Positions 45,701 through 60,700 of a stretch of 64,000 bases of DNA are shown piece by piece. Numbering within the stretch: position 1 is the stretch's first letter; every line of letters begins with the position of its first letter. A model generated the notes under the pieces. It ran no database searches. It saw only the letters and a program-made list of their open reading frames with translations, and had not been told where the DNA came from. The position numbers and the translations under genes were made by a program. The stretch comes from Actinernus sp. WN-2022 (Eukaryota; Cnidaria; Anthozoa; Actiniaria; Actinernidae), in the NCBI GenBank assembly GCA_030867875.1, contig JAOWCC010000577.1:90749740-90813739 (forward strand), given 5' to 3'.

Positions 45701-48700
45701 GGCACTAGCAGGGATCTGGGTTATGTCAGGATCCCATTACCAGGAGCATCCATCTCCCATAATAGGTCTGTGAGTCAGCGTATGACCGGATTGAGCTATA
45801 TTTAGAACAGATCTGATGGGAGTTCTCGTGGCGACACTTTGAGAATCCAATCAAACCATAGTAAGAACAATGCAGTGTTATTAAACACCTCAGAGAACAA
45901 TATATCATTCTCAATCGCGATAATTACGGCAAGCGTGTACGGATCGCAGCGGAGTCAGAAGGCAGACACCCAGGAAACATGTTCTAAAAATAGCTCAAAC
46001 CGGTCATACGCTGACTCACTGGTAGAGTATATATGGACGCTCCTGGGTAGGGTTTTTGTTCCATTGTAACGTCTCTGGAATATGTTTCCTAACCCATGGC
46101 CAATTAACGCCCTAGCTCTAGACGCCAATTATTGTGTTTTCTAATAATTTGTAACGACAAGAACGCCATTCCCCGTTCTCCAATACCGAATCCCCATTCT
46201 CCGTTTAGTGACATCCCAATGAATATAGCAGGCTATACTGATAAATATCATTCAGTACAAAATAATAATTATTGATGGAGTACTCTTTGTCGAGATCTTA
46301 GCTGTAATGCACATGTGTACGATAACATGTAACCGTTCCGTTTACGTGCGCAAAACTGATTAAAAATCATTTGATGATCATTGACAAGTATTATCTGTTG
46401 CTATATCTTTCACTTGAAGATCCTATGATACATATTCATGTATTATGTTTTTCATATAACATTGAGAGTCTTATGTCGCTAAATTCTTAAAATCATTTAA
46501 TATTACCTGAAACTGATCTAGCGGGCAATCAGCGTTATTCAGTTATTTATTTATTTCATGCAAGTCATATGTTTTCTGCTTCCCGCAAGTCAGGCTAACT
46601 TGGATTAGGTGTAAAAACCAAGGCATGGTTTTGCTTAACCTGCGAAAGCAGCCACATCTCTGTGATTCCCCCCAAAGAAACGTTCGCGGGACGAGCCAAA
46701 AAATTCCATTCTGATCACCTGAATCCGGGCAAAATATGTGATTGGTCAATCACCGATCCTTTTGTCTTATGTGCATAAATTAAATTATCAACAAACTTCG
46801 AGTACAAAGCGAGCGTAGGGAAAGGTAACTGTGATTCTCATTGGATGTTTTTAAACGTTGTGTCGAAGAGATGCGCCCTGCTTTTGGCTTGGAGTCCCAC
46901 ATCTGACTGTTGGCAAGTGACTCCAGCCTTGTCGAAGCCAAAAGCAGGGCACAGCTCTTTGACACAATGTTTAAAAACATCCAAAGAGATTCTTTCCCTA
47001 CGTTCGCTTTGCACTCGAAGTTTGTTGATAATTTTAATTTTTGCACATAAGAAAAAGGATCGGGTGATTGACCAATCACATTTTTTCCCGGATTCCGGTC
47101 AAAAATGACGTCATCAGTATGGCATTTTCGGGCTCGTCCCGCAGACTTTTCCTTGCGGGAATCCATTCGGAGCGAGCACAAAGTTGCGGCTGCTTTCGCA
47201 AGCTAGTCTTTACTAAGCATTTTAATTTTGTTTTCTTTCAATTGAAATTTCAGATGCGCCTGAGCTAGCAGCGATGCCTTCTATCGGGTTCATTGTGGCG
47301 TCCTGGCTGTGGAGACATGGATACCAGTCAGCAGATGGTTCTACTCCACCTACTGGCCCATTGTCTAAATATGCTAATGAGACAAAGTATGGATTTGCAA
47401 TGTTATCCTATGCAATTGCTCAGGACGGCAAAATACTGGCAAGAAAACGATTTTCATTTTGGTCTAAAACAATCAAGGTATAGTGATATCATTATTATCA
47501 TTTCCCTCACCTAGTAATAGTTTAATAGGAACGGAATTCGAAAAGTAGGATTGAGCTTGCCAGTGAGAAGGGAAAAGTTGGGATGCACGTATTAATTAAG
47601 GAGCAACAAAAACGCACAACAAAAGACAAACTTAGCTTTTAATATAGGACTTCTCATGTTCACCCATCTTTCCTCCAAACGCATGCAAATGAAAATGAAA
47701 ATACCTAGAATTTCCAAGGGGCCTTGGGTCGTCTTTTAAAGTGTCTATGAGCTCAAGCCAGACATCATTTCTTTGGGCGCAGTAAAGTGTTTTAAATCTT
47801 GTTCAACCAGTTTTGGACGATCTATTGGCGTAGTACTGCTATAAAAAGCATTACAAATCCTTGAAATGACGTCATTTAAGGGCGTTATGCTAATGAGTTG
47901 AACAGGAATTGAGCTATACCATTGAATGCCTTCATTTATACAGTTGTTTTCAGGTGTCAGATATTTTATACTTACAATTTGAGAGAATGATATTTTAATC
48001 AGTGGAGCTGACATAAAAACAGAGGAAAAGGAACCGTATAAGTAGGTTATCCCTAAAATGACGTCATTGAAATTCGATTCCTTATTAATCGAAATTGGCA
48101 GACTATAATTATATTTTTCAAATGTCGATCATTTTGTTTCCCAGTTTGACTTTTAAATCAAAGACAACTGGCTATGGCTTACAGGCACTTTAAATCTCAC
48201 ATGATATATATTCATTGGTCATTATTTCTGTAACCCTTCATCCTCGATTGCACTTTCTATTAAAGAGTTTGTGTGACCGCGGTGTGACGCCTTTATCTTC
48301 GCCGTCCGGGCCGGACACAGTTTAGTTTCAGAAATTTTCATATGAACTAACGAACCTCACGCACATGTGGGATGGTTCAAATCAAAGCAACTGTGCAAAA
48401 TGAACTAACAAACTGTGTGTAGAGGTAGTCTTCAAGAAAACTTATCATTTCAATCAAGCGTTGAGGGAGGAGACTGTTTTTATTCTATAAACTACAGTAT
48501 TTTCCAAGGACTTCCAGCTCTGAGAAAAATCGTATCTGAACACCGTAAAAATACGATAATTTTACGTGTGTGTATATAGCCTTTCAGCTGAATCAGCGAT
48601 TTCACGTCACGCGCTTAACCCTTCTCTGCGCTCACTCGTGAGATGTCGAGTTAAACACTCGAATATAAATTCCATATCTTCGTGCGCCTATGTATTAATA

Positions 48701-51700
48701 TGCAGCCAAAGCTGGGCCTTGTGTAGGATATAATAACGCGGTTGTACTGGTCAGGAGGGTAAACAGTATCTGATCATGCACGAGCTCAATTCATTTCTTC
48801 ATCGAAGTGATATATCAGCACGTTCACTTACTGATTCCAACAAAAGGCCTATTAACAGCCATCGATCGAACATTATTGACTCAATACATGCACAGCACCA
48901 TAACATAGCTCCATTAAGAACAAATCACTATCAGTTCCCGTAATTTACTATCAGTTCCATGTTCTAACACTAACTTATGGCGACAGAACATTCTTTGTCG
49001 CTGCAGCGAAACTGTACGTGGAACTCTCTTCCGGACTGTATTCGTAGTATCGATTCGATAACTAGGTTTAAATCTAGTTTGAAGACCTTTCGTTTTAGAA
49101 GCTATTAGCTAGTTACTTCGATACATTTGATATATTCATGTATTTTTTAGGTATAATATGTAAGAGCATCGATACTTTGTAGGATGCTCCTAACACGTTG
49201 TTATTAATATATGTTTTTTTTCAAGGCGCTTGATTTACCTTGCCCATCAGAGGGCCATGGACCTCAGTGCATTGTGGGTAATAGACGAGGAACTTGTCTG
49301 CTGGCAACCACATGTATGGGAAAGAACGTAGAAGGAATCTGCACTGGCCCTGCGGACGTAGAATGCTGCATTGGTGGGTTATATGATAGACCCTTATTTT
49401 AACGCGATAGTGTTTAAAGCTAACATCTTGTGGAGTCGTGTTTTGATGAAATTAATCAGAATAAGAATCCCAGTCTGGCGATGAGGAGACAAATCGACTG
49501 GCTATTAATTTACTAGCGTGCTCGAACGTAAGGGGAATCGAACCTTGGGTCCACCTGTTAAGTGAGATTCTTGGTTATCCTGGAATGTCAATTTTCACTA
49601 CCATCATTGAGCCGGTATAATCATTGTCATTATACAACCTGGCATTTTCGAGTGCAAATACAGGATAAAACGAGTGCAAACTAGCGAGCGTATTACACGG
49701 GTCACAACAAGGTTTGTACAGGTTTATTCAACATTGAAACGGTTTTGTAAGCACGCGAGCCAATCAAAATGAGGCTGTTCGAGAAATAGCCTATCGGCTT
49801 TTGGCGCGCGAAAACAGTTATTTTCAGCGCGAACATCCCCGACAATTGGCTTCCTAAAAGGCTAATATAGTTTCTTCTATAAAGATAGTTTCTTCAAACA
49901 GAGCTGTAAGGTAAGCGAAAATAAACACTATGTTTCGTGTTAGACGTCGTATAATAAACAATTTATTACCCGGAAAGTTATGTAATACGGCTGGGAATTT
50001 TTACTCGCCTTTCAGGCTCGAAAAGAAAGACTGACTCGTAAAAGAACCCAGTCGTATTACATAACTTTCCGTGTAATAACCTCTTTATATACAATACAGA
50101 GTGTGAAAAGCTCGCTCTGATTGGTCGATAGCTATGTGTTATTCAGTAGAGTATAGATGTACAGATTACGTCACATGTTGCACGTCATTTCCTATTATTT
50201 TTTCGAAAGCCGCGTCTCGTGGCGTACTAACAAATAGATGCCATTTTACCGTGCGTCTGTCCTCTTATAGATGCACAGGTGACGTCACAACGTGACGAAT
50301 ACAATGAAATGCGTCACGAGACGCGTAACCAGTAATGTTCTCGCGGAAGACCTTGGGAACGAGATTAGAAACTAATGGTTGTTGCATTTCTTTTTCAAAG
50401 AATGCCAGAACCCCGTAGACCTCGTTTTCATTGTGGACTCATCTGGAAGCGTTGGGCAACAAAATTTCCAAAAGGCACTGGATTTTGTGGCGAGTGTTTC
50501 GCAGCGTTTTGATGTTTCAAATTCTTACATCCATGGGACGAGAATCGCACTTATACGTTATTCTTCAACGCCAGCGATAATATACGACTTTCGTACATAT
50601 AGAAGGTACGTGTACATGCGCTGCGCTGTGCTTTATACTCTAATCTGATACATTTATATATATTTCGTTCTGATTATTAGACTGGTACCTACATGTAACT
50701 TTCTTTTTCACTTTGTCCATTTTTCGTTTTCTTTTCAACTTTATAATTACTTTATGCAACCTCCTCATGGCCAATTCTTCTTTCATGCTACCCACCTCGA
50801 TTAGCTCACTATAGTTATCCTGAGTAGCAGTATTCAATTAGTATTACCATTAGCCTGTTCTATAAATAATAATCCCTTCTAAATGCTTGGTTTTTTTTAT
50901 CCTGTTGGTAATAATAAAAGTTGTTGTTGTTGCATGTTGTGCTCTTTCTTAATGTTATTTAATCGATTTTAAATTAATTAGGCACGAACCGCTCTAGTGT
51001 ACAACATGTGAAACATCTCCGAAAGTTCTTGACAAATTAAAGGAACCATCGCATTAGGGAATATTGTTCCACTGTGATATTTATTTTAGCTGAGCTAGGT
51101 TTAAGATTAACTGTTTCACCCGTGAAGTTATCTGGCAATGTTTCATCTCAGATCGGAGAGTTGAACCCAAAAAGTAACCACCACTGTTTGCTTTACTAAA
51201 TAGTCCAGTTTCGTATTCGAAAATTACCGCTGAATGCAATGAATACAGACGCATGTACGCAGGGTTAGCTTCGTTCTGAAGTTAAACATTCATAAATACC
51301 AGCGAGAAGGTGCAACACGTGAAACTATAACAATACGCAGAGTTGTGAATAGCCCACCTTATCGCTGGTATTTATGAATGTTTAACTTCAGAATGAGGCT
51401 AACCCTGCGTACATGCGTCTGTAGTCATTGCATTCAGCGGTAATGTTCGAATACGAAACTGGGTTATTGTGTCCTCGATTGTCCTGCTTTGGCTAAGGAC
51501 AAATAAAATATTGGCAAGCTTTGAAGTTTGTTTGGCCTTAGAATTTCAGGCAAATGTCAGACAACACAGTATCACTGTTACAAGTTGCCCGATGGCAGGA
51601 TTTACATGAGGAAAACATAAATTCAGAAATAATTTCTAAACACAGAATATACTGAGGCCAAAGTACCAATGATAAAATCTAACAAATAACAAGCCGGTAG

Positions 51701-54700
51701 TTGCGTGAATGGAACAAGCCTTGTAAACTAAAGTATAGTAAGGCGCCTGGCTCATTTAACGTAAAGAGATCTAACCTAATAAAATGTTTTCTAACGGGGA
51801 CAACAGTTTACACAAAATCTATTCTATTCACACTACAATCCTAATATCCACTTCCTTAAATGTATACATATGAGCCCAAATATATTGTATCATTAAAATC
51901 GATTCTAAATCAAATAAATGAATTAAAGGTAAAATATTTCCTGATTTGAGTGTTGCGTCTATGAGTTATAAAAGTTTATATTTCGAATATGTTAATGCAT
52001 GACGTTAAACAGGGAATAATTTATTATACAAAACCTTGCTGATGAAGATAAATGATATTTTATAAACATCCATGTTATATTTTAAGCTTTTATCAGTGAT
52101 TTTACCCCCCCAAAAAAATCTAAATCAGAAGTATATTTCATTTACAAAGAGAATGAAATGACAGTAAATTCCCTGTTTGACGTCACGTTATTAGCGTATT
52201 CGATTGCTGTCGGCTGGCCACTGGTCAGAGGTCACTTCCTTTTCGTGGCACAAAAATGTCAAACTCTCTACAGAAAGATTTAAAAACTATTCAATGTATA
52301 AATATTTTGAGGAAAAGACTTTCAACTTTCTCTTATTCGGGAATATTGGTATTTTTTTAAATAAGTAGTAATCATAGGTATATGATAGTAGCTATCGTTA
52401 GGCCTTTCCAGATTGCGCTCGGCAACTTTTTAGCGCAATTTGGCTTTATGAGCAACTTTTTGGCCACAGAGCAACTTCTGGCAACTTTTTGGGAAACACG
52501 CCATTTTTTAGCCTTTTTGAAGCAAATTACTGGATTTTTTGTTTTATATTAGCAATTTCAAGTTCTCTTGGCAACAAATTCTTTCCCATCTACACTAAAA
52601 CTGGTGATTTCATCTTTGACTGGGTAGCCTGTGGACTGTGATTGGGTAGCCTGTGGAATTAGTTAATGACTAATTCAAATAATTTTTTTCAATTCAAATT
52701 TTGTAATGAATTTAATTAATTAATCAATTAATTAACATTACTAGAATTCATTACTAGAATTTATTCTAGAAGTTGAGTAAAGCCTAAGACAGATTATAGA
52801 AATAAATTAATTAATTAATTAATTGATTAATTAATTTTATATTTATATAATCTGTCTTAGGCTTTACTTAATTTCGAGAATGAATTCTAGTAATGTTAGC
52901 CAGAGAAGCAGATATTATAGAGAAACGGGTATTATAGGAATGAACATTGGTTTAACACATTAATAAAAGTACGTTTGTTTATTAATTATTTGTCCAATTA
53001 GTGACTTTTATTCAACAGAAAGTTGCCTTAAACCAGTTAAAACTATAGTCATTTAGTTACAAATGTTAATTGGGAAGCAACTGTTATTAAAATAAAGACC
53101 AGTCTATAAAAAAACATTTGAGCAACTTTTTAAAATATGGTAGCACCTTTTTTATTTTTGAGCAACTTTTGAGCAACATTTTGGATTTGGAGCAACTTTT
53201 TAGCAACTTTTGGGCATTTTTGGGAGCAACTTTTTAGCTTTTTGGGAGCGCAATCTCAGTGGAAAGGCCTAGCTATCATATTCTTGTCAAAGTTAATAGT
53301 TATTGGGTTTCCTTTTTCTCAGTTTTTAGATTGTTATCATATATATATACCTCTTATTAACCGAGTACCCCATCCGTACAATAACTTATGGAACAAGTTT
53401 GTTCCCTTTTTTATGGCGCAAGAGCGAAGCGCTTTTTGAACGTGGGTTTTTGAATGTTTTGAAATAATTAGAGCCTGGATATTCTTTGCAATGAGGTAAA
53501 AAGTTACCTTTACTTCGGGGAATAATTAACTAGTTTGATATCAACTGTTATTTTCATTCCTAGCACTGCTGCTGTTGTTAATGCCACCAAGTTAACCTGG
53601 TACATCAGTGGAAGCACTTATACGGATTTAGCCCTACAAATGGCACGTGACCAACTATTCGGTGATACGCTCAGTGGAGTAAGACCAGGTAACCTCGGAA
53701 TATCTCGCATCTTGGTGCTTCTTACCGACGGGAAAACGACCAAGGGGACGGAAAGTGTCCGAGAACCTTCGGAGGCTCTTCGTACCGAAGGTGTTACCAT
53801 ATTCTCTGTAGGGATAGGTTCGGGTGTGAAGATAAGTGAACTGAATGAAATAGCAAGTAACCCGGATGCAGACCACGTGTTTCTGTCTAATTCTTATAAC
53901 AGCGTGTGGAGAATAAGCAGTGGCGTGCAACATGCATCGTGTCGTGGTAAGATTTAGCTTTAAGCCATGGCCAAATGGAATTGCAAGTCATTGCAAGTTT
54001 CCGACTTGCGTTGGACTTGCGTTTCGTTTGGCCACTTGCGATAGCGTAGACTTTGACCGTGCTCAAATTTGCACGCAACTTGACGTTTAATTTTCGCCAA
54101 TGGAAGTTGACTGCAAGTCGAAAGTAGTAAAGAAAATCATTTATCAATGAAATTTGTGAAATTTAAGGGGGACTTTAACTAAACCGTATAGAAATTACTT
54201 TTCACGGCTAAACGTGCGACCGAACTTGCGAGTCCGTTGGGCTACCTGTCCGCAAGTCTGAGCGCAAATTTTAATTTCGAAACTTGCATATAGAATTCAA
54301 TCTAAATTGTTCCAACAGCGTTATCATTGGAAGTCGAGAAATGGTATAAGGTTTTATAGAGTAAAGAAAACGGAGTTTAACGTGATAGAATGAAAAACCA
54401 TAGTAATCATATTTTCAAATACAAAATTATATCAATGAAAATCGATGAACCCGAAACTAATCAACTGATATTCTCTTACAGAGCCTGCACTTCTGGACGT
54501 AGGAAAATCAATCTTATTAGAAATTGATAGGAAGGCCAAAAAGTTCTATAAATACCGTACCGATTTACTTGAGGAGTTATCTATACTAAAAATAACACCA
54601 GCTGAAGGGGATGTACGGATGTACTTGTCGCTTAGGGACAAAAACCCACGAGAAAAACAACTAGAATTGTGTTCAATAAATGCGACAACAGCGCAAGCTA

Positions 54701-57700
54701 GGAAAGAAATATTCCTGATTAGGGAGATTGTCAACACAACATTCTGCTCAGGACAGAGCTCTGGAGGCATGAGAGCATTAAGATTAAAAAGGTTTCACCA
54801 ATCAAAGATAGCCTGTATCAAGGGATGTTCAAAAGCGTACGTTTATGTCAGTATAGAGGGACTGAAGGTAGTGAATAGGTTCAACATATCACTGGTAAAC
54901 CTTACTGACTCCGGTATCAGTATAAAGGAACTATTATGGAATGACCGTCTTGGTGAGGTGAGTTGAGTTGCCTTTTTTATAAATAACTGTTACCAGGGTC
55001 CCATTACCAGGAGCGTTGCTCCGGCCCAAATAGAACGTATGCAGGCTACGTCTCGCGTCTCGCGTCTCGCGTCTCTCGTACGTCTCTGCTCTCTCATCTC
55101 TCGTACGTCTCTCGTACGTCTCTCGTCTCTCGTTTCTCTTTTTAACGTTCCCAGATCCCGACCGTTCGCCAACAACTAGACTTTTCGGCTCGCTTGCTGA
55201 AAAGGCTATCACATGTTTCCACATGCATATAACTCACTGAATATTAATATGTTCTCTTTGCTTAGAGCAATGCAACATTCACGTTTCCTCTTAAAAGTGA
55301 AGTCTACGTAGGTAGCGCCTTGGCTGTCATGGGTACCATGGCAACAATAGCAGCCTACGTCACATTATCGTAAGTACCATGAGCATTTGTCTTCCTGCCT
55401 GTTATGTTATTGTTCAAGAGAAATGTCATGTTATTTAAACTTGGAGAACATTGTGAGACCTCAGCAGCAAAAGAGCAGAGTTGTGTTGTGAATGTATTGA
55501 TTGTTTGTAATAATTACTAAGTCCAGGTTATCAACAGTTATCATCAATTTATGTCCACTGGTATAATTAACAATTAGACCCGCAGCCCGAATGGGCTACG
55601 AATCAATATCCCATAAGGCGCAGCCGAATGGGCGGCGAGAGGTTTAATTGTTTTAGTATCAAGTAACTATTCGGACAGTAGAAAATAATAGAAAGAAACA
55701 AATTGAAGTTGAATAAACGTTATTATTTCGTGAAAATGGCTATAGTAGGGTAGCCAATCAGAATGCAGGATTTCTAATAGTCCCTAGTTAGTTTATACTA
55801 ATAACTGTGATACAACTTTTAAAAAACAAAGTTAAAATCTACTTTCTCTATTTTAATTAACCTATTGTTATAGTCGTTATGTTTTTTGTTGTTTTTACGA
55901 TAACATTTATACTAACAATTATATTTACTCCAGTTGCGCAGGGAAGACATTAGAAATAAAGTGTTCGTCGAAACTTAAAAAGAAAAAGAAAGAAGAAGAG
56001 AATCAAAATATTCAAAAAAGAGGCAGCGGTTTAGTAAATGGCGGAGGAGGAGGTGACGAAATCGATACAACGAGCCCTCATAATCAGCCCTCGAGATCAA
56101 AACCATCTAAACCGAATAAACATGCAAGCCTTGTGTCTTCTATGATCAGCGCGCTAAAGAGGCGAAGAAGCAGCAGCAAAATGGAATTATTACCTAAAGA
56201 TAACGGACATGACAATGCGGCATTTGCATTAGAGGGGATTGATGTACAGCGATCTAGTTCAGATGATGTGGTTAGTGGCCAAAGACGTACTTCAGGAAAT
56301 CCTGTTTGTAAGAACAACAGCTCTATAGGAAAGGGCAAACTTAAAGTTTCGTCAAGAAATATCGGGAGAAATGGCGGAAGTAGGACTGAGAGAAAGGGTA
56401 GCACTGTGAAAGGTGTTGGAGGGAAAGAGGAGAAGGACGTTATGAGAAATTATGAAAAGGGACGGAGTAAGAATGCAAATAAAAGTGGTAGAGAATTGAG
56501 GGGCGTCAAAAGGGATGAGAAAGGGCACAACATTGGTAATACATTGGTTCATGAAAATACGACGAAAGGTAATTCATTGGAATGCCCAACTTTTACAGAT
56601 ACTCAAGTTCGAAAAATGAGTTCTGAGGATCACGAAAAAGTCACGAGGTCTCTTAACAAACGTTCGCTGAATGACGTCACGACTAACAGAAGTTTTTGCT
56701 GTTACTGTGGAATGCAGCTTCCGGACATGTTGAAATTTAACCGTAAAACTAAAGAAAAAAGATCGTCTGATACTAATTACGAGAGAGGGAAGCCACAGCG
56801 ATTTCGGATCACAAAGGCTAGAGTTCTTACTGTAGCGTGTCCATGCTTCACTGTTTTTGTTCCTGAAGATGACACAGAGGAAAATGAAGATGAACAAACA
56901 AACCGGTGAGTCTACAGGAAAGTATTAATAGCAGTGCGACTACAGTAACCGGGGCCACTTAGACAACAAGAACCAATTAAATCACATTGCAGAACAAAAA
57001 CAAAGCATTCCAACTTACGGTTACTTGGGCCAATCAGTGTCGAGTAGAAGACAATTAAAAGCATTCCAACTTACGGTTACTTGGGCCAATCAGTGTCGAG
57101 TAGAAGACAATTAAAATCATTCCAACTTATGGTTACTTGAGCCAATCAGTGTTGAGTAGAAGACAATTAAAAGCATTCCAACTTACGGTTACTTGGGCCA
57201 ATCAGTGTCGAGTAGAAGACAATTAAAAGCATTTCAACTTGCTCGAGCTTCGATCGAGTAAAAGGCAAATTTGGTGGCCTCGTTCTGAAGTATTTTAAAT
57301 TAACAAAATCACATGACTATGCTAGGATTCGTATTTTGGAATGCTTTGTTTTCGTTTTCCCCCGGTTTCAGCTAACAGTAGCCGCACTGTAATAGAACAG
57401 TCAGTTAAACACAGAAAAGAACTGGAACTCTACTGCAGTATAGAAATCATTTTTATTAACAACCTCCACAATATTTCTATAATATATTGGAACTGGACAA
57501 AACTATCGAAATTTAAATTTCCAACTTTTTTCTAGAATATTTCCAAGACATTTCCATACTATGCTTGGGAGAGGACCAGGCATTTTTTTTATACGCATGC
57601 GCAATGCGTCCTAACATACCAGCGCTGGAAACGTCAGTTGTACTGACCTGGCTTCCTTGTCACTTTATAGATAATATAACCCACTTGCCTTTATGGAAAC

Positions 57701-60700
57701 TAGTTATCCATTCTAAAAAAATATATCGTGATGATCATGAAGAAAGTAATATTAATTCTTATTTACTGCATCCAGATGTCCATAACCATAAGTCTCGATA
57801 TATCATACTGCCCATCAGTATACGATATATTCTATTTTCAGAAACGATTCTCTCTTAATCGATACTATCCAAGCGTGTTGCACCTAACGGCAAACTGAAG
57901 TAATTCTGATTGGTCCAATGACATAACTAATTTCGTGTTCATATATAAACCAAACCGGCTGCCATTGTTTTCCCTCACGAATGTAGTTTGAGCGCCGTTC
58001 TAAAAATAGATTATACCGTAAACTGATGGACCGCATTTCATTGAGACTTCTGGTTATGGACTTCAGCTGCATCTGAATAAGATGCGTGAATATGTTTTGA
58101 AGTACTATAATAAAGTTTGTTTTTTCGTATATTTTACCATTTCAGGGAGAAACGATTTGAAAGAGATATGCATATCAGCCAATCATTCTGTATTCTACTT
58201 GCTCAGCTTATATTTGTCGTTGGTATACACGCGAGGAACAGTGTGGTAAGCAATAGAGGAAACTATTATTATTAAATAAATTAAGTTGAATAAGTCCGAC
58301 AAAAAATGGTTATTTTCAGTTCACCCCAAATGTGCACTTTATTCATATCTCACCTGTCTGGTAACAATGGTATCAGAGCGAGGCTAGTTGCCCATAGATC
58401 GCAAAATGGGATCCGGTCAGAAATGTGTAGTTTCTGTCGTATAACGAAATTAACGTTATTTTCCGCCATCGACTGTAGATTTTTCTCTTCCTGCATGTGA
58501 CAAGCTTGGTCACCAGGCCTCGCTTAGATGCCTTTATGAATAAGTGACCAATAGATTTGCTTTCCCATTCATCGGCGATTTGCTGACTGACTGTTTCCAG
58601 TCAAGCATTTCCCATAGGATCACGAGCGCATTGGTTATTGAAGTGATCTATCAGCACGTGACTTTGTCCTGCAATAGGCCTATTCAGTATTTTCCTTTTA
58701 ATATGGGGCAGTAATTATAAATCCAAGCTTAAACCTATCCACATTTTACAAAAGCGAGCGCTTCGAGTCATTACTTTTTCCGATTTCAAAACCCCAAGCA
58801 AACCTTTATTCAACAAGCTTAATATTTTAAATATATTTCAAATAGTGGACGTCCAACTCGGTGATTTAGTGCATAGGCATTCTATCAAACAACTTCCAGA
58901 TATATTTTCGAGTTACTTCAACGACGTGTCCCTTATTCATAATTATAACACTCGCTCTAAATCAAATAAGAACCTTTTTTTGCCACGACAAAATCTAAAC
59001 TATGGCAAATTCGGTGTTAAATATGCAGCCGTCAAAATTTGGAACGACATTCCAATAGAGATTAAAAACAGTTCTTCAAATAAACATTTTAAGAAACACT
59101 TCAAAAAACATCTAATTTACACACCGTGATTCATATTTGTGTACAAAGCTAATTCTCTTGTACATGAATAGAATGAACTCAGTATCGTATTTCAACTATA
59201 AAATTATCTAATTATAAATACAGTAATTGTGTGCCTATCCAGCCATCTTAGATTAATCATAAATAATAAATAGGGTGCAGGAGTTTATAATTAACCCCTC
59301 TGGGTTGTATCTCTTGTATCCTTCACAAACTTTTCTTTATGTATGTATATTTCCTATTGTGTGTTTTTGTGTGAAATAAACGAACCATTAAACCAACCAT
59401 TGAACCATTGATCAATGTTCACCTGTTAAATACTGTTCTTCTAGGTTGGTTGCGCGTTTGCAGCAATTTTCATGAACTACCTTTACCTTGTGGCTATGGC
59501 ATGGCTCATGCTTGAGGCCTACTACTTGTACTCTTATGCTGGCAAAACACTGAACGACACAAGAAGTACTTACCGTAAACGTGTGCGGAAATATTACGCT
59601 GCTGCTTGGGGTGAGTAATATGTGCATTTATTACATAAATGAGAAGTCCAAGGACTACGTCAAAGCTAATACAACGTTAGTTATATTGAATACAAATTCT
59701 GTCAATGATAGTAGCAAAGTGATAGATAGTGAGTAGCGACAAAGCCAGTTTTCAAAAGCAAAACAATGGCTGTCAAGTCGTCAATATGTCAAAACATATT
59801 TTTGTTTCAGTTTAAAATTGAGTTTATACTGGTTGGTTTCTACTAAAACAATTAGACTATTCGCTCTCTGTTTTTATGCCTGATAGTTGAATTGGAGCTA
59901 CACTCCTCGTCACATATCGGCCTATAGAAACTTCAAGCTCATAGTCTAATTGTTAATTACAAAGCGCGTGCGAGTCACTTTAAGCTAGGCGTATGTACGC
60001 TGAATGGGTTGAAGCGTGTTTTAAAGGAGCTGTGTTTTATGTTCCGGGCTCCGCGGAACAAACTTAGTTTCAGTAGTTTTCATATAAACTGACTATCCTG
60101 ACACACGTGCGGGATGGATGAAATCAAAGTAAATGTGCAAAAATGATTAACAAACTGTGATCTAGCTAGTATTAAAGGAAAGTATTGCATATCCTTTCAA
60201 TCAAGCATTAAGGGAGGGGAGTTTAACTGTTTGAAGCCAATTAACAGCCAGCAATCGTACATTGAGTTTTACAATAGTTCCTTTTGCTAGAATACATAAG
60301 TTCCCTAGATAAGCTACCCAGCTTTTGGAACAAATGTAAAGAATACATATTGTTAAATAATAATAAAAGGAACATTGAGTCCATAGATATGCGCAAAACC
60401 ATGACACAGTGCCTTTAAAGTATCGATTACCTTTTTAATAGTTGTCGTAACTGCTTCGTCCGAACCCTTAACAGTCCACATCCAATGAGGGAAATCTCTA
60501 CCTACTTTAGCTGACCCTTCTCATATGGCGGCCATGTCGAGTCCCAGGAGGATGCCAACCTTTGTTTGTGCTAGCCTAACCTCAGTTCGAGGCTGACCTT
60601 ACAAAACCTATTGTTTCTAGCCAACATGACCGCCATGTCAGAAGGTTCAATGGGTAACATTACCCTGTCCCTATACTATTGATATTTAACTTGCATATGG

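Larger units (their letters stand above)
50606..53563 (+). other. Receptor intron 6
   Basis: About 3 kb splitting the VWA domain. Holds a palindromic element (51203-51467), a pair member of 11320-11500 (51880-52060) and an AGGCCT-ended element (52400-53270). Confidence 0.7.

Noticed and set aside
54934..55224. Arg/Glu-rich frames on minus
   Set aside because: Arise from the CGTCTC simple repeat in receptor intron 8.
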